Positions 1-9,300 of a stretch of DNA of 41,555 bases are shown here, piece after piece. This stretch comes from a virus. How positions within the stretch are numbered: position 1 is the stretch's first letter; each line of letters opens with the position of its first letter. A program made the translations under genes and the position numbers. The notes under the pieces are model-generated. The model had not been told where the DNA came from. It made no database searches and saw only the letters and a program-made list of their open reading frames with translations. The DNA lies in the IMG/VR virus record IMGVR_UViG_3300044633_000786, positions 1-41,555 of that record. One strand, 5' to 3'.

Positions 1-166
1 TACTGTTAAAATTTACTTTGCATTTATAAGTTTCTTCAAACAGTTTTTCAATATAACTAGCTTTAGCATCCAAGTGTTCTTCTTTAAGAATTTGATAAGC
101 ATCATCAAGTGCAGGATGTGCTATATCTAGTGTATTATTCGTATTCGTCTGATCGTCGCATTGCAT
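1..166 (-). CDS. 5' part of an unknown gene overlapping the sigma factor gene, cut by left edge
   Basis: An open frame starts with ATG at 166-164, inside the last codons of the gp55-like gene in another frame, and stays open to base 1 (55 codons). A GAGGA Shine-Dalgarno-like stretch lies a few bases upstream of this ATG. The translation looks like ordinary soluble protein: a Thr/Asn-rich start, then an amphipathic helical stretch (LDDAYQILKEEHLDAKASYI). It overlaps the upstream gene by 32 nt, which suggests translational coupling within one leftward operon. I do not recognise the family. The 3' end lies outside the window, so length and function cannot be judged. The ribosome binding site and the unbroken frame make it likely to be real. 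Confidence 0.6.
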   Translation of the reverse strand, partial: MQCDDQTNTNNTLDIAHPALDDAYQILKEEHLDAKASYIEKLFEETYKCKVNFNS

Positions 167-959
167 TCTCGTATTCCTCGGATCCTGTTCTAGTGTAAGA
201 TGGATTCATTCCGTTCATTTCTAAAATGTCATCTCTAATATTTTGATTTCGTTTTTCAATGTTAATAACTCTAACAAAACTATTAGTAACTGCTGCTGTA
301 AAATAAGCAAACGGGTTATCTGACTTAGATTCGTCAAATTGTAATCCAATCTGTGTTAATTGCAGTATTGCTTGTCCACGCATCTCATCGTTGTATGTGT
401 AACCCCTAACGTTTCCTCTAGTAGCATAACGTTCACATAATTTAATCATCATACGAGCTAGCGTATTAGTAATCTGACCTGCATTTTTATCAAAATGTCC
501 AGTTTCTAAGTCGCCGCTCCAATGGCTTTTGCCTACACATACTAGCGTGTTGTCTATAAATTTCCAGTGTTGAAAAGGTGGAAAGTTAACTTTTTCTCGT
601 TTATCTGCTTCTGTTTTTGGATTTTTCTTCCTAACTGAGTTAAGTGGAATATGATCGTATGTCATAATTCTAAATACTAAACTGTCTTTTGAAATAGTTT
701 TATAATTTACTTCACATTCGGCTTGTTTAATTTTTTCGCCTTCGCTCTTTCTAGTTAAATACGCTAAGTCCCCTATACGCTTTGCTTGATTCCGTTTTGC
801 AGTAGCGATAGTGCGGATGTTTATTTTATCCACTCCGGGTAAAATAATATCATATTGGTGGTATGACGGGTTTGTAAAAACACAATAAGAACTTTTTGAT
901 CTATGTATTTCTAACAGCATATCTTTATTATTTAAGTAATTTACTTTTGGTGTAAGCAT
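135..959 (-). CDS. gp55: Late-transcription sigma factor, gp55-like, with long N-terminal extension
   Basis: Probably directs host RNA polymerase to phage late promoters, as T4 gp55 does. The sigma-like core lies in roughly residues 166-264, numbered from the upstream ATG at 974. Here YNDEMRGQAILQLTQIGLQF is followed by DESKSDNPFAYFT and by NIEKRNQNIRDDILEMNG, the sigma region-2-like block shared with marine T4-like gp55. T4 gp55 is about 185 aa. This protein carries about 150 extra N-terminal residues (KVNYLNNKDMLLEIH near the start, FRIMTYDHIPLNS near 101-113) of unknown role, perhaps a fused domain. I prefer the start at 959: a GGAGA site sits 8 nt before that ATG, whereas the ATG at 974 would lie only a few bases from the predicted transcript start and has no ribosome site. 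It is transcribed away from the structural genes it presumably activates. Confidence 0.82.
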   Translation of the reverse strand: MLTPKVNYLNNKDMLLEIHRSKSSYCVFTNPSYHQYDIILPGVDKINIRTIATAKRNQAKRIGDLAYLTRKSEGEKIKQAECEVNYKTISKDSLVFRIMTYDHIPLNSVRKKNPKTEADKREKVNFPPFQHWKFIDNTLVCVGKSHWSGDLETGHFDKNAGQITNTLARMMIKLCERYATRGNVRGYTYNDEMRGQAILQLTQIGLQFDESKSDNPFAYFTAAVTNSFVRVINIEKRNQNIRDDILEMNGMNPSYTRTGSEEYENAMRRSDEYE

Positions 960-967
960 TGTTCGTA

Positions 968-972
968 TCTCC
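968..972 (-). promoter_or_regulatory. Ribosome binding site deciding the gp55 start
   Basis: On the minus strand GGAGA (972 to 968) is followed by an 8-nt spacer and ATG at 959-957. The longer reading starts at an ATG (974-972) that overlaps this site and has no Shine-Dalgarno sequence of its own. The spacing favours initiation at 959. Confidence 0.65.
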
Positions 973-984
973 ATTTACATGTAT

Positions 985-1013
985 ATTATAAACTCTACAG
1001 TTAATAAAGTCAA
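985..1013 (-). promoter_or_regulatory. sigma70-type promoter for the gp55-like gene
   Basis: On the minus strand TTGACT (1013-1008) and TATAAT (990-985) are separated by exactly 17 bp, close to the ideal bacterial housekeeping promoter. The predicted transcription start is near 978, about 20 nt before the preferred gp55 start codon. This fits expression of the late sigma factor by the unmodified host polymerase before late genes turn on. The -35 element shares base 1013 with the late-type promoter on the other strand. Confidence 0.75.
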
Positions 1014-1020
1014 ATAAATA
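1013..1020 (+). promoter_or_regulatory. T4-like late promoter AATAAATA before the tail-tube cap gene
   Basis: AATAAATA matches the NATAAATA form of the T4 late -10 element (TATAAATA in T4) and lies 23 nt before the ATG at 1044. An AAAGGA ribosome site is at 1031-1036. It would start the rightward baseplate transcript. A single 8-bp motif is weak in AT-rich DNA. Position in an intergenic gap and recurrence before 6326 and 25365 support it. Confidence 0.6.
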
Positions 1021-1043
1021 ATACAATAATAAAGGAATTAAAT

Positions 1044-1970
1044 ATGTCAATAGCAGGCGCAGGCGCCGCAGCAGCAGCCGGTATAGGTGCAGCAGGTGGT
1101 GCAATAAATTTTATGAGTAACATACGATCGGCAACATTACCACGAGCTGGCGAAGTTGCAGGTGATTTAATGAGTGTGTATTCTGTATATAAAGATAGTA
1201 CAATTGACGATTGGCGAGTAAGAATGACATTACCAACATGGCCAAGTTTTAGGGGTAGTCCAGTATTAAAACCGTTAAAAGATGCAGGCGGTATGATATT
1301 TCCATACACTCCGTCAATTCAGCTTAGTAATAGTGCATCGTATTCGGCAATGACACCAGTTCATTCAAATTTTAAATTTAATACATATCAGCATAGTGAT
1401 CCTGGTACAATTACTATTACTGCTCCGATGAATGTTGAAGATAATGCACAAGCGTTGTATTGGATTGCTGCATTACATTATTTCAGGGCAATGACAAAGA
1501 TGTTTTCAGGTAACGATCCAAAAGCAGGTAACCCGCCGCCAATTGTGCAGCTAAATGGGTACGGGAGTTATGTGTTTAATAATGTTCCGGTTGTAGTAAC
1601 TAGTTTTAGTACAAATTTAAATGCAGAATGTGATTACATTCCGGTTCAAACTAACACAAGTATTGCTGGCGCAGTTGCTTCGGCTGCAGGAGGGATAGGT
1701 GCTATTGCAGGAGCAGTTGGTGGTGCATTTGGTGTATCAAAAGTAACTGATAAAATAACTGACATTACAGATGGAATTTCATCTGTAGCAACTATGGCTA
1801 ATTCTTTAGGGTTTGGCGGATCAATGGGCGGCGGAACTGCATATGTACCAACTAAAAGTACATTCACTGTAAATTTAACACCTATGTATAGTAGAACAAG
1901 TGCTCGCAAATTTAGCTTAGACAACTTTGTTGCAGGCGGGTATCTTAACAATAGTTTTGGATATGTTTAA
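1044..1970 (+). CDS. gp48: Baseplate tail-tube cap/initiator, gp48/gp54-like
   Basis: Predicted to sit on the central baseplate hub and prime assembly of the tail tube. The recognisable core spans about residues 85-200: PYTPSIQLSNSASYSAMTPV, then HSNFKFNTYQHSDPGTITIT, then ALHYFRAMTKMF, and GSYVFNNVPVVVTSFSTNLN. This arrangement is typical of gp48/gp54-type tube-junction proteins of marine T4-like phages. The N-terminus (residues 2-22) and residues 210-235 are very Ala/Gly-rich, which is common in tube-associated proteins and is not read here as a membrane anchor. At 308 aa it is nearer T4 gp54 (about 320) than gp48 (about 364). I chose gp48 because in marine T4-like phages that gene usually adjoins gp53, as here. 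The stop overlaps the gp53 start in TAATG, implying coupled translation. Confidence 0.72.
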   Translation: MSIAGAGAAAAAGIGAAGGAINFMSNIRSATLPRAGEVAGDLMSVYSVYKDSTIDDWRVRMTLPTWPSFRGSPVLKPLKDAGGMIFPYTPSIQLSNSASYSAMTPVHSNFKFNTYQHSDPGTITITAPMNVEDNAQALYWIAALHYFRAMTKMFSGNDPKAGNPPPIVQLNGYGSYVFNNVPVVVTSFSTNLNAECDYIPVQTNTSIAGAVASAAGGIGAIAGAVGGAFGVSKVTDKITDITDGISSVATMANSLGFGGSMGGGTAYVPTKSTFTVNLTPMYSRTSARKFSLDNFVAGGYLNNSFGYV

Positions 1971-2269
1971 TGGCACAATATAATAATAGAAGTCCTTGGT
2001 TTAAAACACTAATTACACAAGATTACTTAGATATTTTAAAAATTCGGCCAGTTGCGGCAGAATATTCAGATTACCTTTATACAATTGAATCGCAATATAC
2101 ACATCGTCCGGATTTGTTAGCATTTGATTTATATAATGATGCTGCATTATGGTGGGTTTTTATACAGCGCAATTTAGATGTATTACAAGATCCAATTTTT
2201 GATTTTGTGCCAGGTACAAAAATCTACATTCCGCAACTTAGTAAATTAAAAAATTCATTAGGTATATAA
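1970..2269 (+). CDS. gp53: Baseplate wedge protein gp53
   Basis: A small baseplate wedge subunit that helps join neighbouring wedges around the hub in T4. At 99 aa it is shorter than T4 gp53 (about 196 aa) but close to the compact marine version. Diagnostic features are SPWFKT near the N-terminus, YTHRPDLLAFDLYND (about 43-57), LWWVFIQRN (about 60-68) and a C-terminal DFVPGTKIYIPQLSKL, which resembles the LysM-like end of the family. The start codon shares one base with the gp48-like stop. The next gene follows one nucleotide after the stop. Confidence 0.85.
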   Translation: MAQYNNRSPWFKTLITQDYLDILKIRPVAAEYSDYLYTIESQYTHRPDLLAFDLYNDAALWWVFIQRNLDVLQDPIFDFVPGTKIYIPQLSKLKNSLGI

Positions 2270-2270
2270 T

Positions 2271-4445
2271 ATGACAGATTCAGCAACAACATTAGTCGGT
2301 AGTGCAGCATCTAGTATAGCATCTACAGTGTCAGAGTTTGCATCAAGCATAGCAACTGCATTTAAATCAGTCGGTGATATCCAAATTCCGCTGCCAAATG
2401 TATTACATGACTATGCAAGTTATGATTACATCTTAGGTATTGCAGTGTTAAGCGATGCTGATCTTCAAAACCCTAATAGATACATGTCTTACAAAGGGTT
2501 AAAGTTAATTTGTAAATCTGCAAATGCTGATCCAAGCAATCGAGTTAAGACTGACTATGGAACATTTGATTTTTTCATTGATAATTTAGTAATTGATGCA
2601 GTAATTGGGCATGAGCGTGGAAACGTTACTAATTCAACAAATATTTCATTTACTATTAATGAACCGTATAGTATGGGAATTTTTCCGATGGCCTGTCAAC
2701 AGGCGGCATGGGAAGCCGGCCATCAAAACTGGAGAGTAGCACCGTTTGTTTTAACTATTGAATTTCGTGGTAATGACGAACTAGGAATGATGTCATTAAT
2801 TCCTACAACAACTAGATTCATACCGTTTAGATTTATAAATTTAAGTATGAATGTAAATCAAGATGGTGCAGTGTACCAAGTAACTGGAATGATATGGAAT
2901 GATCAAGGTCATAATGTAAGAAACTCAACGTTAAAAACGGATGTGTCTGTTAAAGGGTCAACTGTTCAAGAAGTGTTACAAACTGGTGAAAAAAGTTTGC
3001 AAGCAGTATGGAATAAAAGATTACAGCAGCTTAAAACAGATAAGGTTATTGATGTGCCAGATGAAATAATAATTTTATTCCCAACTAATATTACAACAAG
3101 TGAAGATGATGGAGGCAGCAGCGGCGATAGTGCAACTACTGGCTCTGCAGCAGATTCAAAAACAATTTACACTAATTTAGGTACAACTACTAAAGATGTA
3201 GTAGTTGATGCAGACAACAATAAAATACAAATTCAAGTTCAAGATATTAAAGACGTTAACTTAATTGGAAAAGCAAAGATTGGTGTAGGTACTAATAAGT
3301 TTGCAAGTGCGCCTTACGGCAACGACAACGCGATTTATAATCCTGATTTAAAAGTTAATGTACGAGCAGAAAATACGCCAAAGTTAGATGAGAGTGATTT
3401 TAGATTTAGACAAGACACCTCGCTAACAAATGCAATTAACCAAGTGTTATTGCAAAGTGATTATCCAAAAGGTGCGTTTAATCCAGATTCGTTATCAGCA
3501 GAAGGATACGTAAAATGGTGGAGAATTGATATTCAAGTGTATAATGTATCAACTGATGCAACATATTCTCAAACTGGTCGTAAACCTATAATTATAGTAT
3601 ACCGAGTAATCCCGTATAATGTTCATAACAGTTCTGCGCCAACTGGAACAAATCAACCAGCAGTTGGTTTTGATGAATTACGCAAGAAGACCGTAAAAGA
3701 ATACAATTATTTGTATACTGGTAAGAATGTAGACGTAATATCGTTTGAAATTAAATTAGAAAATAGTTTTGCAGCTACTATGGGCGCTGACGCAGGAAAA
3801 CGATCACAGGATATTAGAACTGCACAAGAGAATGATGCAGAAGAGCCAAAAGCAAATACATTAGCATTAAAAGGTGCTAAACCTCAAAAAACAGGACATC
3901 CGGCTGTTATTGATTATGGCGGATTACTTTCTAATTCTGAAAATTTAGGTGGCGGCCCTGCTGATACTATTGAAACTCGTGCTGCTAGAATTTTTCATGA
4001 TAATGTTACTAGAGGGTCTGACATGTTAATGTTAGATATGGAAATAGTAGGAGATCCATTTTTTATTGCACAAAGTGGAACTGGAACTTATACCGCTGCA
4101 CAATCTCAATTTCAAGGTTTAAATACTGATGGTACGGTAAACTACCAAACTGGTGAAGTAAACGTAATAGTTAATTTTAGAACCCCAATTGACGTCGACC
4201 AAACTACTGGAATGTATCAATTTGCACCAGAGGTGCCGTCGTCACCGTTGCTGCTATATAGTGGATTATTTAGAGTAAACACGCTTACTAGTTATTTTAA
4301 AAACGGATCATTTACACAGAGGTTACATGGAAATAGATTACCAGGACAAGAAAATACAAGCGAGCCATCTAAAGATGGATTGTTTAATTTGGGACAGCTT
4401 ACAAAAGATGGGTTGGCTGCAATTGGCGGGTTTTTTGGAATTTAA
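2271..4445 (+). CDS. Large baseplate hub-like structural protein (positional gp27 candidate)
   Basis: A 724-aa protein between gp53 and the gp5-like spike gene. The T4 spike partner is gp27, so I suggest a hub role from position rather than from a clear sequence match. The first 35 residues are Ser/Ala/Thr-rich. Residues about 45-265 form a conserved-looking beta-rich block (YDYILGIAVLSDADLQNPNR, FFIDNLVIDAVIGHERG, SFTINEPYSMGIFP), followed by a Ser/Gly/Thr linker near 285-305 and a second beta-rich half ending in DPFFIAQSGTGTY and LYSGLFRVNTL. The latter stretch recalls hub domains that contact the tube. No membrane segments or enzyme motifs are visible. It is about twice the length of T4 gp27, so other hub components could be merged here. 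Virion location is fairly sure, exact identity is not. Confidence 0.55.
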   Translation: MTDSATTLVGSAASSIASTVSEFASSIATAFKSVGDIQIPLPNVLHDYASYDYILGIAVLSDADLQNPNRYMSYKGLKLICKSANADPSNRVKTDYGTFDFFIDNLVIDAVIGHERGNVTNSTNISFTINEPYSMGIFPMACQQAAWEAGHQNWRVAPFVLTIEFRGNDELGMMSLIPTTTRFIPFRFINLSMNVNQDGAVYQVTGMIWNDQGHNVRNSTLKTDVSVKGSTVQEVLQTGEKSLQAVWNKRLQQLKTDKVIDVPDEIIILFPTNITTSEDDGGSSGDSATTGSAADSKTIYTNLGTTTKDVVVDADNNKIQIQVQDIKDVNLIGKAKIGVGTNKFASAPYGNDNAIYNPDLKVNVRAENTPKLDESDFRFRQDTSLTNAINQVLLQSDYPKGAFNPDSLSAEGYVKWWRIDIQVYNVSTDATYSQTGRKPIIIVYRVIPYNVHNSSAPTGTNQPAVGFDELRKKTVKEYNYLYTGKNVDVISFEIKLENSFAATMGADAGKRSQDIRTAQENDAEEPKANTLALKGAKPQKTGHPAVIDYGGLLSNSENLGGGPADTIETRAARIFHDNVTRGSDMLMLDMEIVGDPFFIAQSGTGTYTAAQSQFQGLNTDGTVNYQTGEVNVIVNFRTPIDVDQTTGMYQFAPEVPSSPLLLYSGLFRVNTLTSYFKNGSFTQRLHGNRLPGQENTSEPSKDGLFNLGQLTKDGLAAIGGFFGI

Positions 4446-4447
4446 CA

Positions 4448-5845
4448 ATGGCAGATAATACAAAAGACGTTTCACGTTCGTCAGAACCGGCTAGTACTCC
4501 AGGACCGTACCTTGCAAAAGTTATTAGTCATTTAGACCCGACATATATGGGAGGGTTAGAAGTTGAATTATTAAGAGCATCAGGTAACGATCATTCAGAA
4601 GGGCAATTGCATCAAGTAAAATACCTAAGTCCGTTTTGCGGCGCAACTGGAGTTGAGCAGGTCGGAAAAGATCCAAATGATTATAATAATACACAAAAAA
4701 GTTATGGAATGTGGATGGTTCCACCAGATCCGGGTTGTACAGTAGTTGTTATTTTTATTGATGGCGATCCTAAACGCGGTTTTTGGATTGGCTGCGTACA
4801 AGATGAAAACATGAATTTTATGACGCCAGGTATAGCAAGTACTGAAAACACTATTATTGAAGAAAAGTACAAAAATACTATTAAGAACGGTTCTAGGGTA
4901 CCAGTTGCAGAATATAATAAACAGATCAATAAAGAAACATCTGACCCAACTAAATTTAAAAAACCAGTACATCCGTTTGCTGCAGTTTTAGTAACAAGCG
5001 GGTTAGACAAAGACGATACTCGAGGCATAACAACTAGTAGTGCTAGACGAGAAACTCCTAGTATGGTATTTGGAATATCAACACCTGGCCCAATTGATAA
5101 GCAAAATGGTGCAAAACAAGGTACTATTGGAAAGAAAGAGCATGCAATTAAGAATGCGTATGTAAGCAGGTTAGGTGGTTCAACGTTTGTAATGGACGAC
5201 GGTGATGACAAGTTTGTTAGAGAAAAGAAACCATCAGAAGCAGGACCTAACTATATTCCTGTTGAACAGGGTAAAACTGCAAAAGATCATACCATGCCGC
5301 ATAACGAATTAGTTCGAATTAGGACTAGAACCGGACATCAAATTTTATTACATAACAGTGAAGATTTAATTTACATTTCACATGGCAGCGGCAATTCTTG
5401 GATTGAAATGACTGCAAATGGCAAGATAGACGTGTATTCTAAAGATAGTATTAGCATGCATTCTGAGCAGGATATAAACTTTACTGCTGGTAGAGATATT
5501 AATTTTACTACAATTGCAGGTAACGTTAGCACTAATGCAACGGGAAAGATATTAGAAACGTCAAGCGGAACTAATGAAACAAAAGCAGGTGGCAACATTA
5601 TAGAAACTGCTCCACAGATTCATATGAATGGTCCGGCTGCAGCAGTTGCACCAAAAACAAATAGAATACCAACAAAAGAACCATGGGCAGGGCATGAGAA
5701 TTTAGATCCAACGTTAGTTACACCGGCTAAAACTAAATCTGTAGTAACACCACCACCTAAACCTGTAGTACCTGCAATGTTTAAAAAATATACAACTACA
5801 ACTGATACCTTTAATAAAGTTAAACCACCGGAGAAGAAAAAATGA
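4448..5845 (+). CDS. gp5: gp5-like baseplate central spike without visible lysozyme domain
   Basis: Forms the membrane-piercing needle under the hub. Residues about 20-115 are an OB-fold domain of the gp5/VgrG type (GPYLAKVISHLDPTYMGGLE, then MVPPDPGCTVVVIFIDGDPK and RGFWIGCVQD). A middle section carries SARRETPSMVFGISTPGP, LGGSTFVMDDGDDK and LVRIRTRTGHQILLHN, characteristic of marine T4-like gp5 homologues. From about 300 to 400 short alternating repeats (WIEMTANGKIDVYSKDSISM, DINFTAGRDINF) predict a triple-stranded beta-helix. T4 gp5 has a lysozyme domain between OB and helix. I see no glycosidase signature here, so it probably pierces mechanically. The C-terminus is rich in Pro and Lys and ends PPEKKK. 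The stop overlaps the gp25 start by 4 nt (ATGA). Confidence 0.82.
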   Translation: MADNTKDVSRSSEPASTPGPYLAKVISHLDPTYMGGLEVELLRASGNDHSEGQLHQVKYLSPFCGATGVEQVGKDPNDYNNTQKSYGMWMVPPDPGCTVVVIFIDGDPKRGFWIGCVQDENMNFMTPGIASTENTIIEEKYKNTIKNGSRVPVAEYNKQINKETSDPTKFKKPVHPFAAVLVTSGLDKDDTRGITTSSARRETPSMVFGISTPGPIDKQNGAKQGTIGKKEHAIKNAYVSRLGGSTFVMDDGDDKFVREKKPSEAGPNYIPVEQGKTAKDHTMPHNELVRIRTRTGHQILLHNSEDLIYISHGSGNSWIEMTANGKIDVYSKDSISMHSEQDINFTAGRDINFTTIAGNVSTNATGKILETSSGTNETKAGGNIIETAPQIHMNGPAAAVAPKTNRIPTKEPWAGHENLDPTLVTPAKTKSVVTPPPKPVVPAMFKKYTTTTDTFNKVKPPEKKK

Positions 5846-6276
5846 GCTCAGTATTATACGATAGGATTTCGTTACCTGCGATACCAACTAAACCTGAATT
5901 ATTAGCACCAAAGACATATCGCGGGTTTAGTTCAATAAGCAGTAATACAGAACATTTTAGTCTGTATGACTACGAACTTATTAAGCAAGATATCTTAAAT
6001 CACTTCCATGTTAGGCAAGGTGAACGATTAATGCAACCTAGATTTGGCACAATTATATGGGATTTGCTATTTGAACCGTTAACTTCTGATGTAAGATCGT
6101 TAATTGAACAAGATGTAAATGCAATTATTAACTACGATCCGAGGGTATCAATTTCTGATACTACAATAACAACATATGAGAGTGGTATAGAGATTGCATT
6201 TACATTAGCATATAACCCTTATAGAGTTTCAGAAGATATAACATTGCGATTTGATCAAGAGAATGGCATAGCATAA
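5842..6276 (+). CDS. gp25: Baseplate wedge / sheath initiator gp25
   Basis: A 144-aa gp25-family protein that nucleates the contractile sheath on the baseplate and is related to TssE of type VI secretion systems. Family features are NHFHVRQGERLMQPRFGTII (about 52-71), the following WDLLFEPLTSDVRSLIEQDV and YDPRVSISD, and a C-terminal strand pattern ending in DITLRFDQ. The length is close to T4 gp25 (132 aa). It starts in an ATGA overlap with the spike gene, with GGAG at 5830-5833 eight bases upstream. It ends 49 nt before gp6, the longest gap in this part of the operon, where a second late-type promoter sits. Confidence 0.88.
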   Translation: MSSVLYDRISLPAIPTKPELLAPKTYRGFSSISSNTEHFSLYDYELIKQDILNHFHVRQGERLMQPRFGTIIWDLLFEPLTSDVRSLIEQDVNAIINYDPRVSISDTTITTYESGIEIAFTLAYNPYRVSEDITLRFDQENGIA

Positions 6277-6298
6277 TAACTGCGTGGTTAATTTATTC

Positions 6299-6306
6299 AA
6301 TAAATA
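6299..6306 (+). promoter_or_regulatory. T4-like late promoter AATAAATA before gp6
   Basis: The same octamer as at 1013-1020 lies in the 49-nt gap between gp25 and gp6, 19 nt before the gp6 ATG at 6326. AGGA at 6315-6318 supplies the ribosome site. It could give extra transcription of gp6 and the following 12.7-kb gene. Confidence 0.55.
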
Positions 6307-6325
6307 CCATTATTAGGACAACAAC

Positions 6326-9300
6326 ATGAGCGCAACCGACAGACAAAACAGATTATTAGTGGCCGAAGATTGGAAAAAAGTATACCAATCTTTTAAAAAT
6401 GCGGATTTTCAAAGTTATGATTTTGAAAATTTAAGACGCACAATGGTTGATTATATTCGTCAAAATTATCCAGAAGATTTCAATGACTATATAGAAAGTT
6501 CAGAGTATCTAGCATTATTAGATGTAATTGCATTTTTAGGACAAAGTATTTCGTTTCGAGTTGATTTAAACGCTCGTGAAAATTTCTTTGAGTTGGCAGA
6601 ACGCCGAGACAGTGTATTGCGGTTAGCAAGATTAATTAGTTACAATGCAAAACGAAACATACCGTCAACTGGTTTATTAAAATTTAGCTCAATTCAAACC
6701 ACTCAATCAGTAATTGACAGCAATGGTCGTAATATGGCTGGCCAAATTGTAACATGGAATGACCCATCAAACTCTAACTGGTATGATCAGTTTATTAAGA
6801 TTATGAACGCGTCAATGTCTGTAAACCAACAGTTTGGTAATCCATCTGATAAAGCTACGATATACGGTACTTTAACTGAAAAATATACACTAGAAACTAA
6901 CTCAAATGATGTACCAGTGTATTCATTCACAAAAACTGTTGCTGGCAGAACTATGAATTTTGAAGTTACTAGCACAACCTTTGCTGGACAAAATTACATA
7001 TACGAAGAAACACCTAAAGCAGGTCGTAAGTTATCATGTATATTTAAAAATGACGGACAAGGATACGGGAGTGCCGGGTCTGGTTTCTTTTTAAACTTTA
7101 CACAAGGAACAATAGCAAACGCTCAGTTTACGATTACACAACCAAGAAGTAACGAAATTGTAGATATTGGCACTACTGGTATTAATAATACCGATTTGTG
7201 GTTGTATAGATTAGATAAAAATGGATTAGAAACAGAAGAATGGACAAAAGTTTCAAACTTTGAAGGCAACAATATTATCTATAATAGTGTTAACAAAAGT
7301 ATTAGAAACATTTACAGTGTAACAACTCGTGCAAATGATGCAGTAAGTTTAAACTTTAGCGATGGCACATTTGGTAACAAACCATTAGGTACATTTAAAG
7401 TTTACTATCGTACTAGTAACGGAATTTCCTATGTAGTTAATCCAAAAGACATTAGAAACATAACACTTTCTATTCCGTATGTGTCAAACTATGGCCAACA
7501 AGAAGTATTAACAGTATCCTTATCATTAGAAACTACAATTAGCACAGCTGAAACCACTGAAACAAACGCAAATATTAAAGCAAACGCTCCTGCTACGTAT
7601 TATACGCAGAATAGAATGATAACTGGTGAAGATTACAATATTGCACCGTTGAGTGTTAGTCAGCAAATTTTAAAAGTTAAAGCAGTTAACAGATCGTCTA
7701 GTGGTATTAGTCGGTATTTTGACCTAGTTGATCCAACAGGCAAGTATAGTTCGACTAATTTATTTGCAGATGATGGCGTAATTTACACTGAAAATTATCA
7801 ATCAACTGACAAATTTAAATATATTAGCAAAACTGATATCCAGGGTGTTATTGCAAATATTATTAACAAGATTCTTAAGAAAGATGAGTTAAGAAATTTT
7901 TATTACTCGCACTATACAACTAAGTTTCAAACTGCTGACGACATTTATGTGTGGTCGTCAAATGTAGATACATCAGGGTGCATTAAATCAGGTACATTAT
8001 TGGGCGATATTCTTCAGGTTGGTGCAACTACATCTGGAAGTTTAATGTTGTCCTACATTAAATCCGGTGCACTAATTAAATTTATTAGTCCGTCAAATCA
8101 ATATTTTGATACAACTAATCAAAATAAATTAGAAACGTTGGGAATTAATGATGAAATTACAAATCACTTTGGTGCTACTACTTATATATGGGCTGCAGTA
8201 GTATCGGTTTCAAACGATGGACTTGATGCAAACAGCATTATATTAAATGTTAATGTACCAGCTGGGTCAACAGTTAGTCAAATTATTCCTCAATTTAGAT
8301 CAATATTAGAGACTTCAGTTATTACCACAATAACTGATTTAATATTTGAAAATAAAGAATTTGGATTAAGTTACAATACGTCATTACAACAATGGCAAAT
8401 TATTCGAGAATCAAATTTAAATTATTTAAATGCTTTTAATATTTTATCGCAAGGTGATATTACAAACAAGCAGCAAGATTCTAGTTGGATGATTTTGTTT
8501 ACAACAGATAACGAAACATATACAATATCTAGTCGTGAGACAAGATATATTTTTGAAAGTGATACGCAGTTAAGATTTTTTTACGATAAAACTCAATCGG
8601 TATACAACAGTGTATCTAATTCTTCAGTTCGTGATAAGATTAAAGTGTTAAGTATTAACACTAATTCTAATACAAAATCATATACTACTGATTTTTCATG
8701 GGATGTTGTATCTGAGTATATTGGCTTAGACGGGTACGTTGATAATAAGAAGATCGTAATATCGTTTTCTGATAGCGATAATAACGGAGTTGTTGATGAT
8801 CCAGATGTCTTTACCCAGATTGTATCAACAAACACGTATGTTATACAAGAGAAGTATGTAATTTCTCAAGGTCAAGAAGATTATAAATTTATTAAAAATA
8901 ATGGAACTATTTTAAATTTTGTTCGTTCAACTGAAAGCTATACCGTACAACCTGGAAAATACTATTATTTTATAGATACTAATACTGTAAAAAAAGCATC
9001 GTCAACTGGAACATTAGAAGCATCGATTGATTATAAAGTGTATGTTGGCAGATCTGGATTAAAATTTCAATATGTACATAACGCAAAATACGATTCTAGA
9101 ATTGACCCAGGTGCAAGTAACATTATTGATGTATATATATTAACTAAATCGTATGATACTTACTACAGACAATGGGTAAGTGGTGCAATAACTACTAAAC
9201 CGTTGCCTCCTAGTTCTGAAGAATTATATAATATAGTAGCACCGTCTTTAAACTTAATTAAATCAATTTCGGATGAAGTAATATATCACCCGGTAAATTA

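Noticed and set aside
1044-1110. Ala/Gly-rich N-terminus of the tail-tube cap protein as a signal peptide or membrane anchor
   Set aside because: It lacks a basic n-region and cleavage site, and small-residue runs are common in tube-associated proteins.
4702-5211. 169-aa minus-strand open frame inside the spike gene
   Set aside because: Lies fully antisense to conserved gp5-like coding sequence and overlaps other antisense frames; composition is not convincing.
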